Of a DNA stretch of 64,000 bases, positions 56,201-64,000 are shown in pieces. Positions within the stretch are counted from its first letter, which is position 1, and each line of letters starts with the position of its first letter. This DNA comes from Paracyclopina nana (Eukaryota; Arthropoda; Copepoda; Cyclopoida; Cyclopettidae). Position numbers and translations under genes: made by a program. The notes under the pieces are model-generated. The model made no database searches. It saw nothing but the letters and a program-made list of their open reading frames with translations, and was not told the DNA's origin. The DNA lies in contig JAGUCH010000009.1 in NCBI GenBank assembly GCA_019096065.1, positions 444,001 to 508,000 on the forward strand. Reading direction: 5' to 3'.

Positions 56201-58656
56201 GGAACTACAAACAGAACGCACGCAAAACTACAAATAACGGACGCGCACATGGATCTACAAAACTTTTTTTTATTAAACCAACCGCATATGGACCTACACT
56301 GAACCAAGCGCACTGAAGCTACATTTAGCAGATACGCACATGAACCTACATAAAAAGCTGCTAGCACAATGAACACAGAATATTCACACATGAAACTACA
56401 TTTGACTAAACGCACTTTTGAAAAAATGGTAGTTGCGAGATTGTAGCTGTGTTATTATTACAATTTTCTGCTCAGCTAGTTTCAGAAAATTTTCTTGCTA
56501 ACACAACATGCAAAATGGAAGTAAGTACTATAAAAATTTGTATATACAAAAAACAGCATCATACCGCACCAAACCGCACCGAATAGCACCATACCGCACC
56601 ATAACAAAAGGAGTAATAAAAAAATTTAACTTAATAACAAAATTTCATAATCGCAGATATTTCAGGGTTCAAACCCCAGTCATTCCTTAACTTTTTTATT
56701 TCTTTATCTGGCTTAAGTTATGGTAAAGTCCAGCTTTGTTATTTAGGATAGTCTTACTCTTGTGGATTCTTATGCGCTTGGTTCATTGTATATTGATGTG
56801 CGTTCGTTCTGTTGTCCAAGTGCTCTTTGATTTGCTTGTAGTTTAGTGTGCGTTTCCGTCATTTGTAGTTCATGTGCGTTTAGTTGTATGTAGATTCATG
56901 TGCGATTGGGGTTGTTTACATTCTGGCCCAAAAATCTTTGTAGTTTGATGTGCACTCTGTTTTGTAGTTTCATGTGCGATCAGTTGACTGTAGGACAAAG
57001 TACGCGCCCCCCTTTGTATGAGCCAGAGGAGGGGCAAACTTTTGCGATAGATGGCGCTTTATGAGCAAGTATTTGTGGACCAACTGCCGTGCGCGAAACT
57101 TGTCACGTGACTGCGAGCGGCAATTTGATTGGCTGATAGATAGAGCTAGGCTCCAAAAATTTGGTTTTAACATTGATAAGATTGAACATTTGCGTGTGTC
57201 GATTAAAGTTTTATGGCGTGAAAGGATGTCGTGTTTTCTGTAGATTATGCTATAAGCCAAAGGCGTGAAGTCACTGGATTCCATGCGCCATCTAGCCCCG
57301 CATTTGACATGGCTACGCTACGGGCTATTTTTTGGCTTTTGGTGCACTAATTCTACAAACTTTATTAATATGACATTTTCTACGGATGAAATGGCACCCT
57401 TTCAATCCATGAAACCATATTCAACTCACACAAATATCCAAGATTTTCATTGTTGAAACCAAATTTTTCTAGCCTGGCTCCGCTGATCAGCCAATCAAAA
57501 TGCCGCTCGTGATCACGTGACAAGTTTCGCGCGCGACAGTTTTTGCCAATATACTTGCCCTAAAAGCGCCATCTAGCGAAAAAGTTTGTCCCTACAATGG
57601 CTTATTAATTGTCGACAATGATATCAAATTGTACTTGCTCAAGTTGACAGGCTATAATAAGAGACTGACGTAAAGTAGCTAGATTCGCAGCGCCATCTAG
57701 CCTGCAACTTGGGCAAGTACCATTGACATGGCTTCGCTATATAGACGGCCTAAAATTGGGAGTTTTTAAGCTTTGGGAGAACTTGAGTCCTTAACTTCAT
57801 TGATAAGACCAAATGTACCAACTCTGTTGAGAAAAGCAATATTGTAACTTGTCAGGTAAATTCATTTTTTCTGGAAAATTTCAGACTGGCTTAAGCATCT
57901 GCCAAAGATGTTCCCAGAATGGCATTACTTGTTGTTAGTGGCCAAATTATCTGAAAAGTTGGCTTTTTTGGTCTCATTTTATTTCCAACTAGCGCAACTG
58001 AAACACTATGCACATAAGCATAACAATGACATTGATGTAGGGCGACCCCAGCGGCCATAAAGGGCAACAGCTGGGATTATAATAGTTCGAAATGAAACTC
58101 AATTTTGAGCTCAACTCCCAAGTGTTTCTAAAAAATGTCGGTAGATGGGGCGTCTTTGTTATGAATACTAAAATCATCTTTTTTGGCCTTAATCTGATTG
58201 ATGATAACACTAAGGAAAGAAGATAGGTTTTCTTTGATGCCTGGCAAGTTCTCTTTCTCTGCTTGCAGGCTCGAATTTCCATACCCCAAGGAGGCCTCGA
58301 CCAAAGACAAGAGTGGAGTCGTCAAGGATACCAACTGCCCCGAGTACAACCACTCCATCAAGGTGCCATTGAACGTCAAAGACAAGTCTTGTCAACGGGT
58401 TTTCAAGCGACACTCGGCCAAAGTCGAGGTGTGGAACAAGGTGGGATTCTTGAGGAGTGACGTGTGCATTGGGATTGTTCAAGTCAAGCTTCAGCCTCTG
58501 GAGACGCAGTGCGTGCTCCATGACAGCTTTGCTCTCATGGATGGCCGAAAGGCGGTTGGAGGCCAAGTTGAGGTCAAACTGCGCATTCGCAACCCTTTGG
58601 TGACCAAGCAGATTGAAAAGGTGGAGGAGAAATGGCTGGTGATCTCCTTTCTGTGA
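53221..58656 (+). CDS. CC2D1: CC2D1/Lgd, ESCRT-III (CHMP4)-binding protein
   Basis: Three exons, 53221-54670, 55735-56122 and 58269-58656, restore frame and give 741 residues. The donor at 54671 is GTACCA, a weak but phase-correct site. Four DM14 repeats lie at about residues 120-180, 215-275, 305-375 and 415-475, each with a KKSG or KEAG-type turn and an FxxLP end. An acidic N terminus precedes them and a C2 domain (LEFPYPKEA, GFLRSDVCIGIVQVKL) ends the protein. The family binds Shrub/CHMP4 and regulates endosomal Notch trafficking. Length is slightly below Drosophila Lgd. The introns are large and full of inverted minisatellites. The 3' end overlaps a tandem duplication shared with the convergent gene. 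Confidence 0.93.
54700..55620. repeat. Inverted TGCGATGCGCGACAAGCGC minisatellite in CC2D1 intron 1
   Basis: From 54710 to about 55300 the sequence is a degenerate array of TGCGATGTGCGACAAGTGC-type words. From about 55340 to 55620 the complementary words (TTGTCGCGCATTTTTAATAG, GTCGCACTTGTCGCGCAT) follow. The intron RNA could therefore fold into a long imperfect hairpin. Confidence 0.75.
56140..57000. repeat. Inverted GAACTACA/CGCACATG minisatellite arms in CC2D1 intron 2
   Basis: About 56140-56420 carries words such as CTACAAATAACGGACGCGCACATGGA and AACCTACAT. About 56770-56995 carries the complement (TTTGTAGTTTCATGTGCGA, TGTGCGTTTAGTTGTATGTAG). They are separated by about 350 bp that includes CGCACCATACCGCACC-type short repeats (56565-56605). 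Confidence 0.7.
57030..57605. mobile_element. Head-to-head pair of CGCCATCTAG-family repeats
   Basis: 57030-57175 is the inverted complement, with mismatches, of 57452-57600: GGCAAACTTTTGCGATAGATGGCGC against GCGCCATCTAGCGAAAAAGTTTGTCC, with GTCACGTGA and GATTGGCTGAT in both arms. A full plus-strand copy runs 57265-57605. No transposase. Confidence 0.7.
57640..57810 (+). repeat. CGCCATCTAG-family repeat, 5' part
   Basis: AGTAGCTAGATTCGCAGCGCCATCTAGCC followed by TTGACATGGCTTCGCTATATAGACGGCCTAAAA; truncated near 57800. Confidence 0.65.
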
Positions 58657-59252
58657 TTTTATTTTGAGAGCTCGCAATCATATATACAACACGATCAGAA
58701 TTCAAGCTTCTCCTTTTCATGGGTAGCCTCAAAGTCGTCATTGTCATCCTCATCGGACTTTGTCTTCGTGCTTGCCACTTCGCAAACTAGGCAAAAAATG
58801 ATGATGAGCAGCACAACTCCACTCACGACAATGATGGCAACAAGTTCAATGCTGAGATTGGGGTTTGATCCACTCTCGATTGTGTCCACCTTGGGTTGCG
58901 GCTGGTCAGCATTGGAGTCCTTAACCAAGCTGATTGAAAATGTGGAGGAGAAATGGCTGGTGATCTCCTTTCTGAGATTTTATTTTGAGAGCTCGCAATC
59001 ATATATACAACACGATCAGACTTCAAGCTTCTCCTTTTCATCGGTAGCCTCAAAGTCGTCATTGTCGTCCTCATCGGACTTTGTCTTCGCGCTTGCCAAT
59101 TTGTAGAATAGGCCAAACATGATGATGAGCAGCACAACTCCGCTCACGACAATGATGACTTTAAGTTCAATGCTGAGATTGGGGTTTGATCCACTTTCGC
59201 TTGCGTCCACCTTGGGTTGCGGCTGGTCAGCATTGGAGTCCTTGACCAGTTC
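58611..59252. repeat. 321-bp tandem duplication at convergent gene ends
   Basis: Copy 1 (about 58611-58931) and copy 2 (about 58932-59252) each contain the last about 45 coding bases of CC2D1 (GTGGAGGAGAAATGGCTGGT at 58621 and 58942), a 40-bp spacer, and the last about 240 bp of the opposing FN3-like gene. The copies differ by scattered substitutions. Confidence 0.85.
58695..58928 (-). pseudogene. Tandem partial copy of the FN3-like gene 3' end
   Basis: Encodes a 77-residue relative of the anchor and acidic tail of the adjacent gene (SGSNPNLSIEL, then a 22-residue membrane segment, then KTKSDEDDNDDFEA) and ends EKEKLEF instead of EKEKLEV. It lacks a signal peptide and extracellular domain. 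It might serve as an alternative 3' end if spliced from the upstream gene, but I see no acceptor that would do so cleanly. Confidence 0.75.
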
Positions 59253-59850
59253 ACTTGACGCTATGGCATTGTCAATGCTGGCTGAGGGATTCAAATAAGA
59301 GTTGTGTTGTGAAGTTTTGAAGCCAGCGATTGGTGATTTGTTCCAGTCAATGCCCCCTATGATGCCCTTGTCCTCCCTCGCGACAGCTTGGAACTGGTAG
59401 TCCACCTTAGGCGTGACTTCGATTAGCATAAAGTCCATGCTATTTGGTACCAGCTCTGTGGTCTTGTAACCTAGAAAATATATCTTTAACCACTTTTTTA
59501 GCGGATTACAAATGGCTTCAAGATTTTCGCATGGTCATTGATCAGTGATGACAGCTTGCCGAATCTTACATCTAAGACATGAAATCCGGAATGAAGTGCT
59601 TCTCACCTTGTGGAGCATTCTTCTGCCAATACTTGACGAGAAATTGGTCTGCACAGTCCTTTTGGGCAACCAGACCGAACCAAGAAACCCTGACTGTTTT
59701 GATGTCCACCTGTTCAACCAGGGGAGGCCCGGTGAACGAGGGCTTTTTTCCGGGCTCCCAGCAAAAAGCGTGACTTTGGCGGACAGGTGTGCAGGTGAGC
59801 AGCACGGCCCAGATGAGGCCCAATATTCCCCCCCGGGGCTTGGACGACAT
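59016..59850 (-). CDS. Secreted-type single-pass membrane protein, probably with one fibronectin III-like domain
   Basis: Two exons, 59850-59607 and 59470-59016, joined in frame (intron 136 nt), 232 residues. The ATG at 59850 is followed by a signal peptide (GGILGLIWAVLLTC). The ectodomain has VRVSWFGL, then KDCADQFLVKYW, and in exon 2 VTPKVDYQFQAVAR, the B, C and F strand pattern of an FN3 fold. Then come a Ser/Asn-rich stalk, a membrane segment (VIIVVSGVVLLIIMFGLFY) and an acidic tail (KTKSDEDDNDDFEA). I cannot name an orthologue. It is transcribed toward CC2D1. Longer upstream reading exists without an ATG advantage, so I keep the start that gives the signal peptide. Confidence 0.65.
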
Positions 59851-60064
59851 GATGGCGTTACATGGGTTCACCATGATCGGATGCTCAATCACATGATTGA
59901 GTCTTGTCCGACTTGGTGCACGCTTCAGGCCGGACTGCCGAAAGTCCGCAACGGACCGCGAAGCGTCGAGCTTGCGTGGGCGCTTGGCATCCTCAAACAT
60001 ACGCACTCAAAGGTTTCATTGCATTGGAAATCGCTTCAACCGCAATATTTTCTTAGGGAAGTAA

Positions 60065-60400
60065 AATAAAATGTGGTCGCAAATGTGGTCTAAAAAGTGG
60101 TCTTAAAAGTGCTTACAAATTTGGTCACATTAGTGCTCACAAAAGTTGTCGCAAATGTGGTCACAAACGTGGTCACAAAAGTGGTCGCAAACGTAGTCTT
60201 AAAAGTTGTCCAATAAAGTGGTCTTGAAAGTGGTCTTGAAAGTGGTCTTGAAAGTGTTCTTGGCAAATGTGGTCACAAAAGTGGTCGCAAAAGTGGTCCA
60301 ATAAAGTGGTCTTAAAAGAGTGGTCACAAAAGTGGTCACAAAATTACGCGTAAAAGTGGTCTTAAAGTGGTCATAAAAGTAGCATACTGAAAAGCTACGC
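60065..60400. repeat. AAAGTGGTC minisatellite
   Basis: About 25 degenerate 12-15-bp units: AAAGTGGTCACA, AAAGTGGTCTTA and AAATGTGGTCGCA. Nothing recognisable follows up to the POLR1G-like stop at 60730. Confidence 0.75.
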
Positions 60401-60729
60401 GTGCGCCAAGTAAAATTAAGTGGTTCAATATTTAAGTAGAATTGACCATGAATTGATGTAAATTGTGCGTAGCAAACAATCCACGCACATATTTTCCTTA
60501 AATGACAATTTTGACGTATTTCCAATGTCTTTGAATTAGCAGCGCTAATTTAGGTTTAAATTTTTTTACAAGTCCTATCGAAATGAGGTCTGTTCGAAAT
60601 TAAGGCCCGGTTCACCAACAAATGATGGCATACTTTTTTTTCAAAAGAGTAAACTGCAGGTTTTTGCCAAATATTTTAGCACAATTGAAAAGACAAAATA
60701 AACACCATAAAAACTGTGGCGTTGCATGG

Positions 60730-61544
60730 TTATGTATCTCGTTTTCTTTTTTTGCGCAAGCTTTTGGCAGGTGAAGAGGCAACTTTGCTTATTACTTCAG
60801 GTGGATCCTCAAGGCCGAAAAAGGGATGTCTTCTTTTCAGCCGAGGCTGCGGAACTTTTTCATGTACTTCTGGTTGCTGCTTGGGTTCTTGGCCAACGTT
60901 GACGTGACGAGTGAGCGTAATTTTTCCTTTGAACTGTATCGAGACTAAAGTTGGGTAAATTAGAGGTAAACAATGGTGCCAAAACAAGTTAGATTTACCC
61001 GCTTCAGCTTCCTCTTCATAGTCTTCGAACTGGTCAAATTCTGCTTGCTGACCTCGTTTACGAGCCAGTCTGGAATCTCGAAACTTGCCAAAGGCTTTTT
61101 CAGCCCTCAGCCCTTGCTTGATTCTAGTGGCCACAAGATCTTTGCTGTCTTTCGGAAGAACGAAAGGTAACTTGAACTTCTTCTTGTCAACAGCCGAATC
61201 CAGCTTTATCCCATTGTCCAATTCGAGCACTGCATTGGAATCAGCATCGAGTGACAGCACTTGTCCCTCATATCGATCTCCTTTAATCTGGATGTGTAAT
61301 CAAGAAAAAGTAACATTAGCCAATGTTTTAAATCAAGTTGTCATGCACTGACCTTTTTGGGTACTTTTAACAGCCAAACTTCGTCTGCGCTTTGAAGCTC
61401 CTTCAGGCTTAAATTCACTCTGCCTTTGAAGATTGGCTCATCATCAGGCCGGTTAAGTTTTTTCCTCAACTTTTTCTTCCTGATTTGGGCGCCAGTTAAA
61501 CCCTCTTCCTCTTCCTCACTCAAGTCTGGACAAAATAGATTCAT
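60730..61544 (-). CDS. POLR1G: Probable RNA polymerase I subunit RPA34/POLR1G
   Basis: Three exons, 61544-61353, 61287-60999 and 60944-60730, keep frame and give 231 residues. After an acidic start and a Lys-rich stretch (IRKKKLRKKLNR), the protein has LKELQSADEVWLLKVPKK, which resembles the WLI/VWL-x-K-x-P segment of the RPA34 and TFIIF-beta dimerisation barrel. It ends with SIQFKGKITL, VPQPRLKRRHPFFGLED and a basic tail (SLRKKRKRD), the order seen in POLR1G. POLR1G pairs with RPA49 in Pol I. The similarity is weak, so the family is tentative. The ATG directly follows TTGTTTTTACAG, a splice acceptor, and the duplicated loqs end stops only about 65 bp upstream. Confidence 0.5.
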
Positions 61545-61560
61545 CTGTAAAAACAACATA
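61545..61560 (-). promoter_or_regulatory. Splice acceptor abutting the POLR1G-like ATG
   Basis: On the minus strand CTATGTTGTTTTTACAG is followed at once by the ATG at 61544. With the loqs-type gene upstream on the same strand, this looks like a trans-splice acceptor of a downstream operon gene. Confidence 0.45.
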
Positions 61561-61597
61561 GATAAATACGTTATTATCATTATGGCGATACTGTAGC

Positions 61598-61889
61598 AAA
61601 AACGGTGCTTTATCTAGTCATAATTCTAAGGTACTGCAAAGCATTGGCAGCAGAGTTGATCCTGGCCAAATCTGAGGTTTCGCCAATGCCAAAACACACG
61701 GCAACTGGGTTGATCGATAGTTGCACAAAGTAATGGTGCTTATTGTCTTTGGATTTCTCCTCCACTTCCTTAAAAGTGACATCAAATTCTTGCTCCTGAG
61801 CAATCTTCATCAGGACTGCTTCGGGCTCATTCTCAAGCGCTTGGTTGAACTCCTTCTCCACGTGCAGTCCAGCCAAGTGTGGACATGGC
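61598..61889 (-). pseudogene. Tandem partial copy of the loqs-type gene 3' end
   Basis: A direct repeat of 61890-62181 with an offset of 292 bp, carrying the third dsRNA-binding domain and stop. Amino-acid differences include HVEKEF for HMEEEF, FKEVEE for FVEVEE and LSINP for LSTNP. It lacks its own start and the first two domains. Located between the gene's stop and the downstream gene. Confidence 0.82.
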
Positions 61890-61901
61890 AAAAACGGTGC
61901 T

Positions 61902-62939
61902 TTATCTAGTCATAATTCTAAGGTACTGCAAAGCATTGGCAGCAGAGTTGATCCTGGCCAAATCTGAGGTTTCGCCAATGCCAAAACACACGGCCACTGG
62001 GTTGGTCGATAGTTGCACAAAGTAATGGTGCTTATTGTCTTTGGATTTCTCCTCCACTTCCACAAAAGTGACATCGAACTCTTGCTCCTGAGCAATCTTC
62101 ATCAGGACTGCTTCGGGCTCATTCTCAAGCGCTTGGTTGAACTCCTCCTCCATGTGCAGTCCAGCCAAGTGTGGACCTCGTCCAATTTTCAAATCGCGGT
62201 GAAACTTGAGCAATTGCGCATGTCCATTTTCACCCCTTTGTGATGCTGATGTCTTTTTGGCAATGCCCTGAGCGAGGTCATCTTCGTCAATCATTGCTAA
62301 GCTCTGGTCATTATCTCTCTCCACGGGCATTGACCTCAAAGTTTGCAGCATCTTGAAGGCTGCCTGTCGCTTGGCCAGCTTTTTGCTCTTGCCAGATCCC
62401 GTTTCCCTGAGATTTCCCCCAACCGAGCAGACCATGACGAAGCTGCGCTCATGCGGAGCTCCTTTCTCCAGGCTGACCTCATAATTAGGCGGAGGTAGGC
62501 GTCGATTCATGCATGTTTCTTGCAAGTCTCCAACAGGATTGCCATCGATGCCGTCATCATGGGGCGACATCAATTCCGCATCAAGGTCTTTGGGAAGATC
62601 GACCACCTTGGCAGCCGTGGGAGTCATTGTAGGTACCTCTGACGAGGATGACAACGCCATAAGTTTATCCAGCATGGCCTTGGCCGCGGTGTGCTTGGCC
62701 TTTTTCTTGCTTTGCCCACATCCCGTGGCCACGAGGTCACCCACAGACACGCGGTACTTGAACGTGGGCTCGTGCACGGCGCCTTCAATTTGAACCAGAT
62801 CATACTTCGGAGTTATTCCCTTTCGCACATAAAGCTCTTGCAACAGCGAGACGGGCGTTTTTGGCGCGAGTGCTGCCAAAGACTTGGCGGATTGACCACT
62901 CACAGAAAGGGACTCGAGTTTTTCAGTCGTCTCGTTCAT
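61902..62939 (-). CDS. loqs: Loquacious/TARBP2-type dsRNA-binding protein (Dicer partner)
   Basis: Intronless, 345 residues. First dsRBD at about residues 29-95 (TPVSLLQELYVRKGITPKYD, then GCGQSKKKAKHTAAKAML). Second at about 140-205 (RRLPPPNYE, ERSFVMVCSVGG, GSGKSKKLAKRQAAFKML). Third at about 265-342 (HHYFVQLSTNPVAVCFG, DLARINSAANALQYL), the divergent type that binds Dicer instead of RNA. A Ser/Thr and Asp-rich linker joins the first two. This is the domain order of Loqs, TARBP2 and PRKRA, cofactors of Dicer in miRNA/siRNA processing. The lack of introns could reflect retroposition, but the gene looks intact. A partial copy of the third domain follows it. Confidence 0.9.
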   Translation of the reverse strand: MNETTEKLESLSVSGQSAKSLAALAPKTPVSLLQELYVRKGITPKYDLVQIEGAVHEPTFKYRVSVGDLVATGCGQSKKKAKHTAAKAMLDKLMALSSSSEVPTMTPTAAKVVDLPKDLDAELMSPHDDGIDGNPVGDLQETCMNRRLPPPNYEVSLEKGAPHERSFVMVCSVGGNLRETGSGKSKKLAKRQAAFKMLQTLRSMPVERDNDQSLAMIDEDDLAQGIAKKTSASQRGENGHAQLLKFHRDLKIGRGPHLAGLHMEEEFNQALENEPEAVLMKIAQEQEFDVTFVEVEEKSKDNKHHYFVQLSTNPVAVCFGIGETSDLARINSAANALQYLRIMTR

Positions 62940-64000
62940 TTTCTTTATTTTTTAATATTTTTTTCCACAAATGCGCCGCCGCGCTGCGTGCAAATCGAGT
63001 TGTTTTTGTTTAGTGTTTACGTTTTTGCGCGAGCCGCGAGGTTACCAGATACGATGGGGAGCTTCTGCACAAAAAGAGGAAAAAAACGCCAAATCTTCTA
63101 AACAAAAATGTGATGTGGTGTGGCAGCCTTTTTTAAATGCCATTAAATACCATTCTGATGACTTATTAGGCTTTTGGGCTTTTTCATTTTGTTTGAGCGG
63201 AGTTATTTGGGCAGTGCACAGTGGGCCACGGAGACCCTTATTTCTCCATTTCAGCCAAATTATGAAATCCAGTTTCAGACACTTTTATATCTTAAAATTG
63301 TTTGAATGGGTTCTTGGTGATCAGAAATGACCATTTAAAAGGCTCTAAATTCAATTCGATTTATGAATTGGTGATCATTTTTGAGAAGCATCCCAAATTT
63401 GCCAAAAAAGTCAAATCAAAAAGAAATGTCAAAAAGTGGCTACAAGTGGCTACTGTTCCCTTAGAACTTCAATTTTTTTTTGTTCTTAAATTAGAGTTAG
63501 TTTAAGTATTTTAGGCCTCAAGAGAACAGGATTTCATTAAAAATAAGGGTCAAAATTGACCCTAAAAGATGACTCTTCTATTTGCATGTAAAACTAAACT
63601 AAATATTAGCAGAACTTTTAAAGTCCATGGTTGTCCAGCCCATAACACTGTCAAATCAGAGGAAAAATAATATAAACAGGGTTGGATATCAAAAAAAGTG
63701 CGTGCATTTGCGTAAGACTTTCCTAGAAAGAGTCAAAAGTTCCAGTTTTACAGTAATATTTGGAGCTTCGTTAATGCGCTGCCGATTTGACGAAAAATCA
63801 TAAATGGAGGAAAATACTTCTACGGGACCCACTGTGCAGTGGCTAGATATCCAGCGCACAGAAATCCCGAAATCACACAATAATGCACACTCGGCTCATA
63901 ATTAGCTATATAATCAAGATGATCTTATAATCACCTCACATGCCTCACAATCCTCATAGTCCTCACAATCGAAATTAGCTAAAATAATTAATTTTGCTCA
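62940..64000. other. Upstream region of loqs and AT-rich end of window
   Basis: No gene recognised on either strand. It contains the candidate inverted-repeat element listed next, and CCTCACATGCCTCACAATCC-type repeats at the very end (about 63930-63970). Confidence 0.45.
63219..63834. mobile_element. Candidate 616-bp terminal-inverted-repeat element
   Basis: Left end CAGTGGGCCACGGAGA and right end (complement) CAGTGGGTCCCGTAGA form an imperfect inverted repeat. Both sides are flanked by TGCA, a possible 4-bp target duplication. The similarity may extend outward (GCAGTGCA against CCACTGCA), which would change the ends. No transposase frame, so non-autonomous if real. Confidence 0.35.

Noticed and set aside
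56660..56690. GGTTCAAACCCC B-box-like sequence in CC2D1 intron 2
   Set aside because: No matching A box or acceptor stem; probably part of a degenerate repeat.

Overview
This is invertebrate animal DNA (most likely an arthropod or another compact ecdysozoan-type genome; the species cannot be named from the sequence). The evidence is spliceosomal introns, many only 50-70 nt long, together with animal housekeeping genes. Those recognised are FANCA-like, TIM17, GTF3C5, DXO, mitochondrial acetyl-CoA acetyltransferase, CC2D1/lgd, a Loquacious/TARBP2-type dsRNA-binding protein and a probable POLR1G/RPA34. Two head-to-tail pairs, ACAT1-CC2D1 and loqs-POLR1G, have the downstream ATG immediately after a polypyrimidine/AG acceptor and under 100 bp from an upstream stop codon or duplicated stop codon. 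This suggests operons resolved by spliced-leader trans-splicing.

Layout. Positions 1-13.4 kb are repeat-rich: several minisatellites, short hairpin (MITE-like) elements and dispersed repeats. They surround one clean spliced gene at 6.7-8.5 kb that encodes a baculovirus-F/errantivirus-Env-like fusion protein, with its own TATA box and poly(A) signal and no retroelement around it. This is a candidate domesticated envelope gene.

Positions 13,441-36,565 are one 23.1-kb LTR retroelement, read on the minus strand. Its 0.9-kb LTRs appear identical except for one GCA triplet. It has a 5-bp TAACT target duplication and a tRNA-Thr-type primer-binding site. Gag and Pol overlap in TAATG. Pol is about 2,670 residues, is interrupted by one in-frame UAG in RNase H, and has N-terminal membrane segments and a long C-terminal extension. 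Downstream of pol are a decayed reading frame, a 389-residue ORF of unknown function with its own TATA box, and a frame-broken envelope-like glycoprotein. On the opposite strand, between pol and the 3' LTR, lie two spliced genes for small membrane proteins. This is the most unusual system in the window. A small diverged relative (leader, gag-like ORF, LTR) lies at 47.2-48.5 kb.

Positions 37.8-63 kb are gene-dense host DNA with a G6PD pseudogene, introns full of inverted minisatellites and a dispersed CGCCATCTAG repeat family. Three genes here (GTF3C5, an FN3-like membrane protein, and the loqs-type gene) each carry a tandem extra copy, about 300 bp long, of their own 3' end. This is either a real recurrent rearrangement or an assembly/haplotype artefact.
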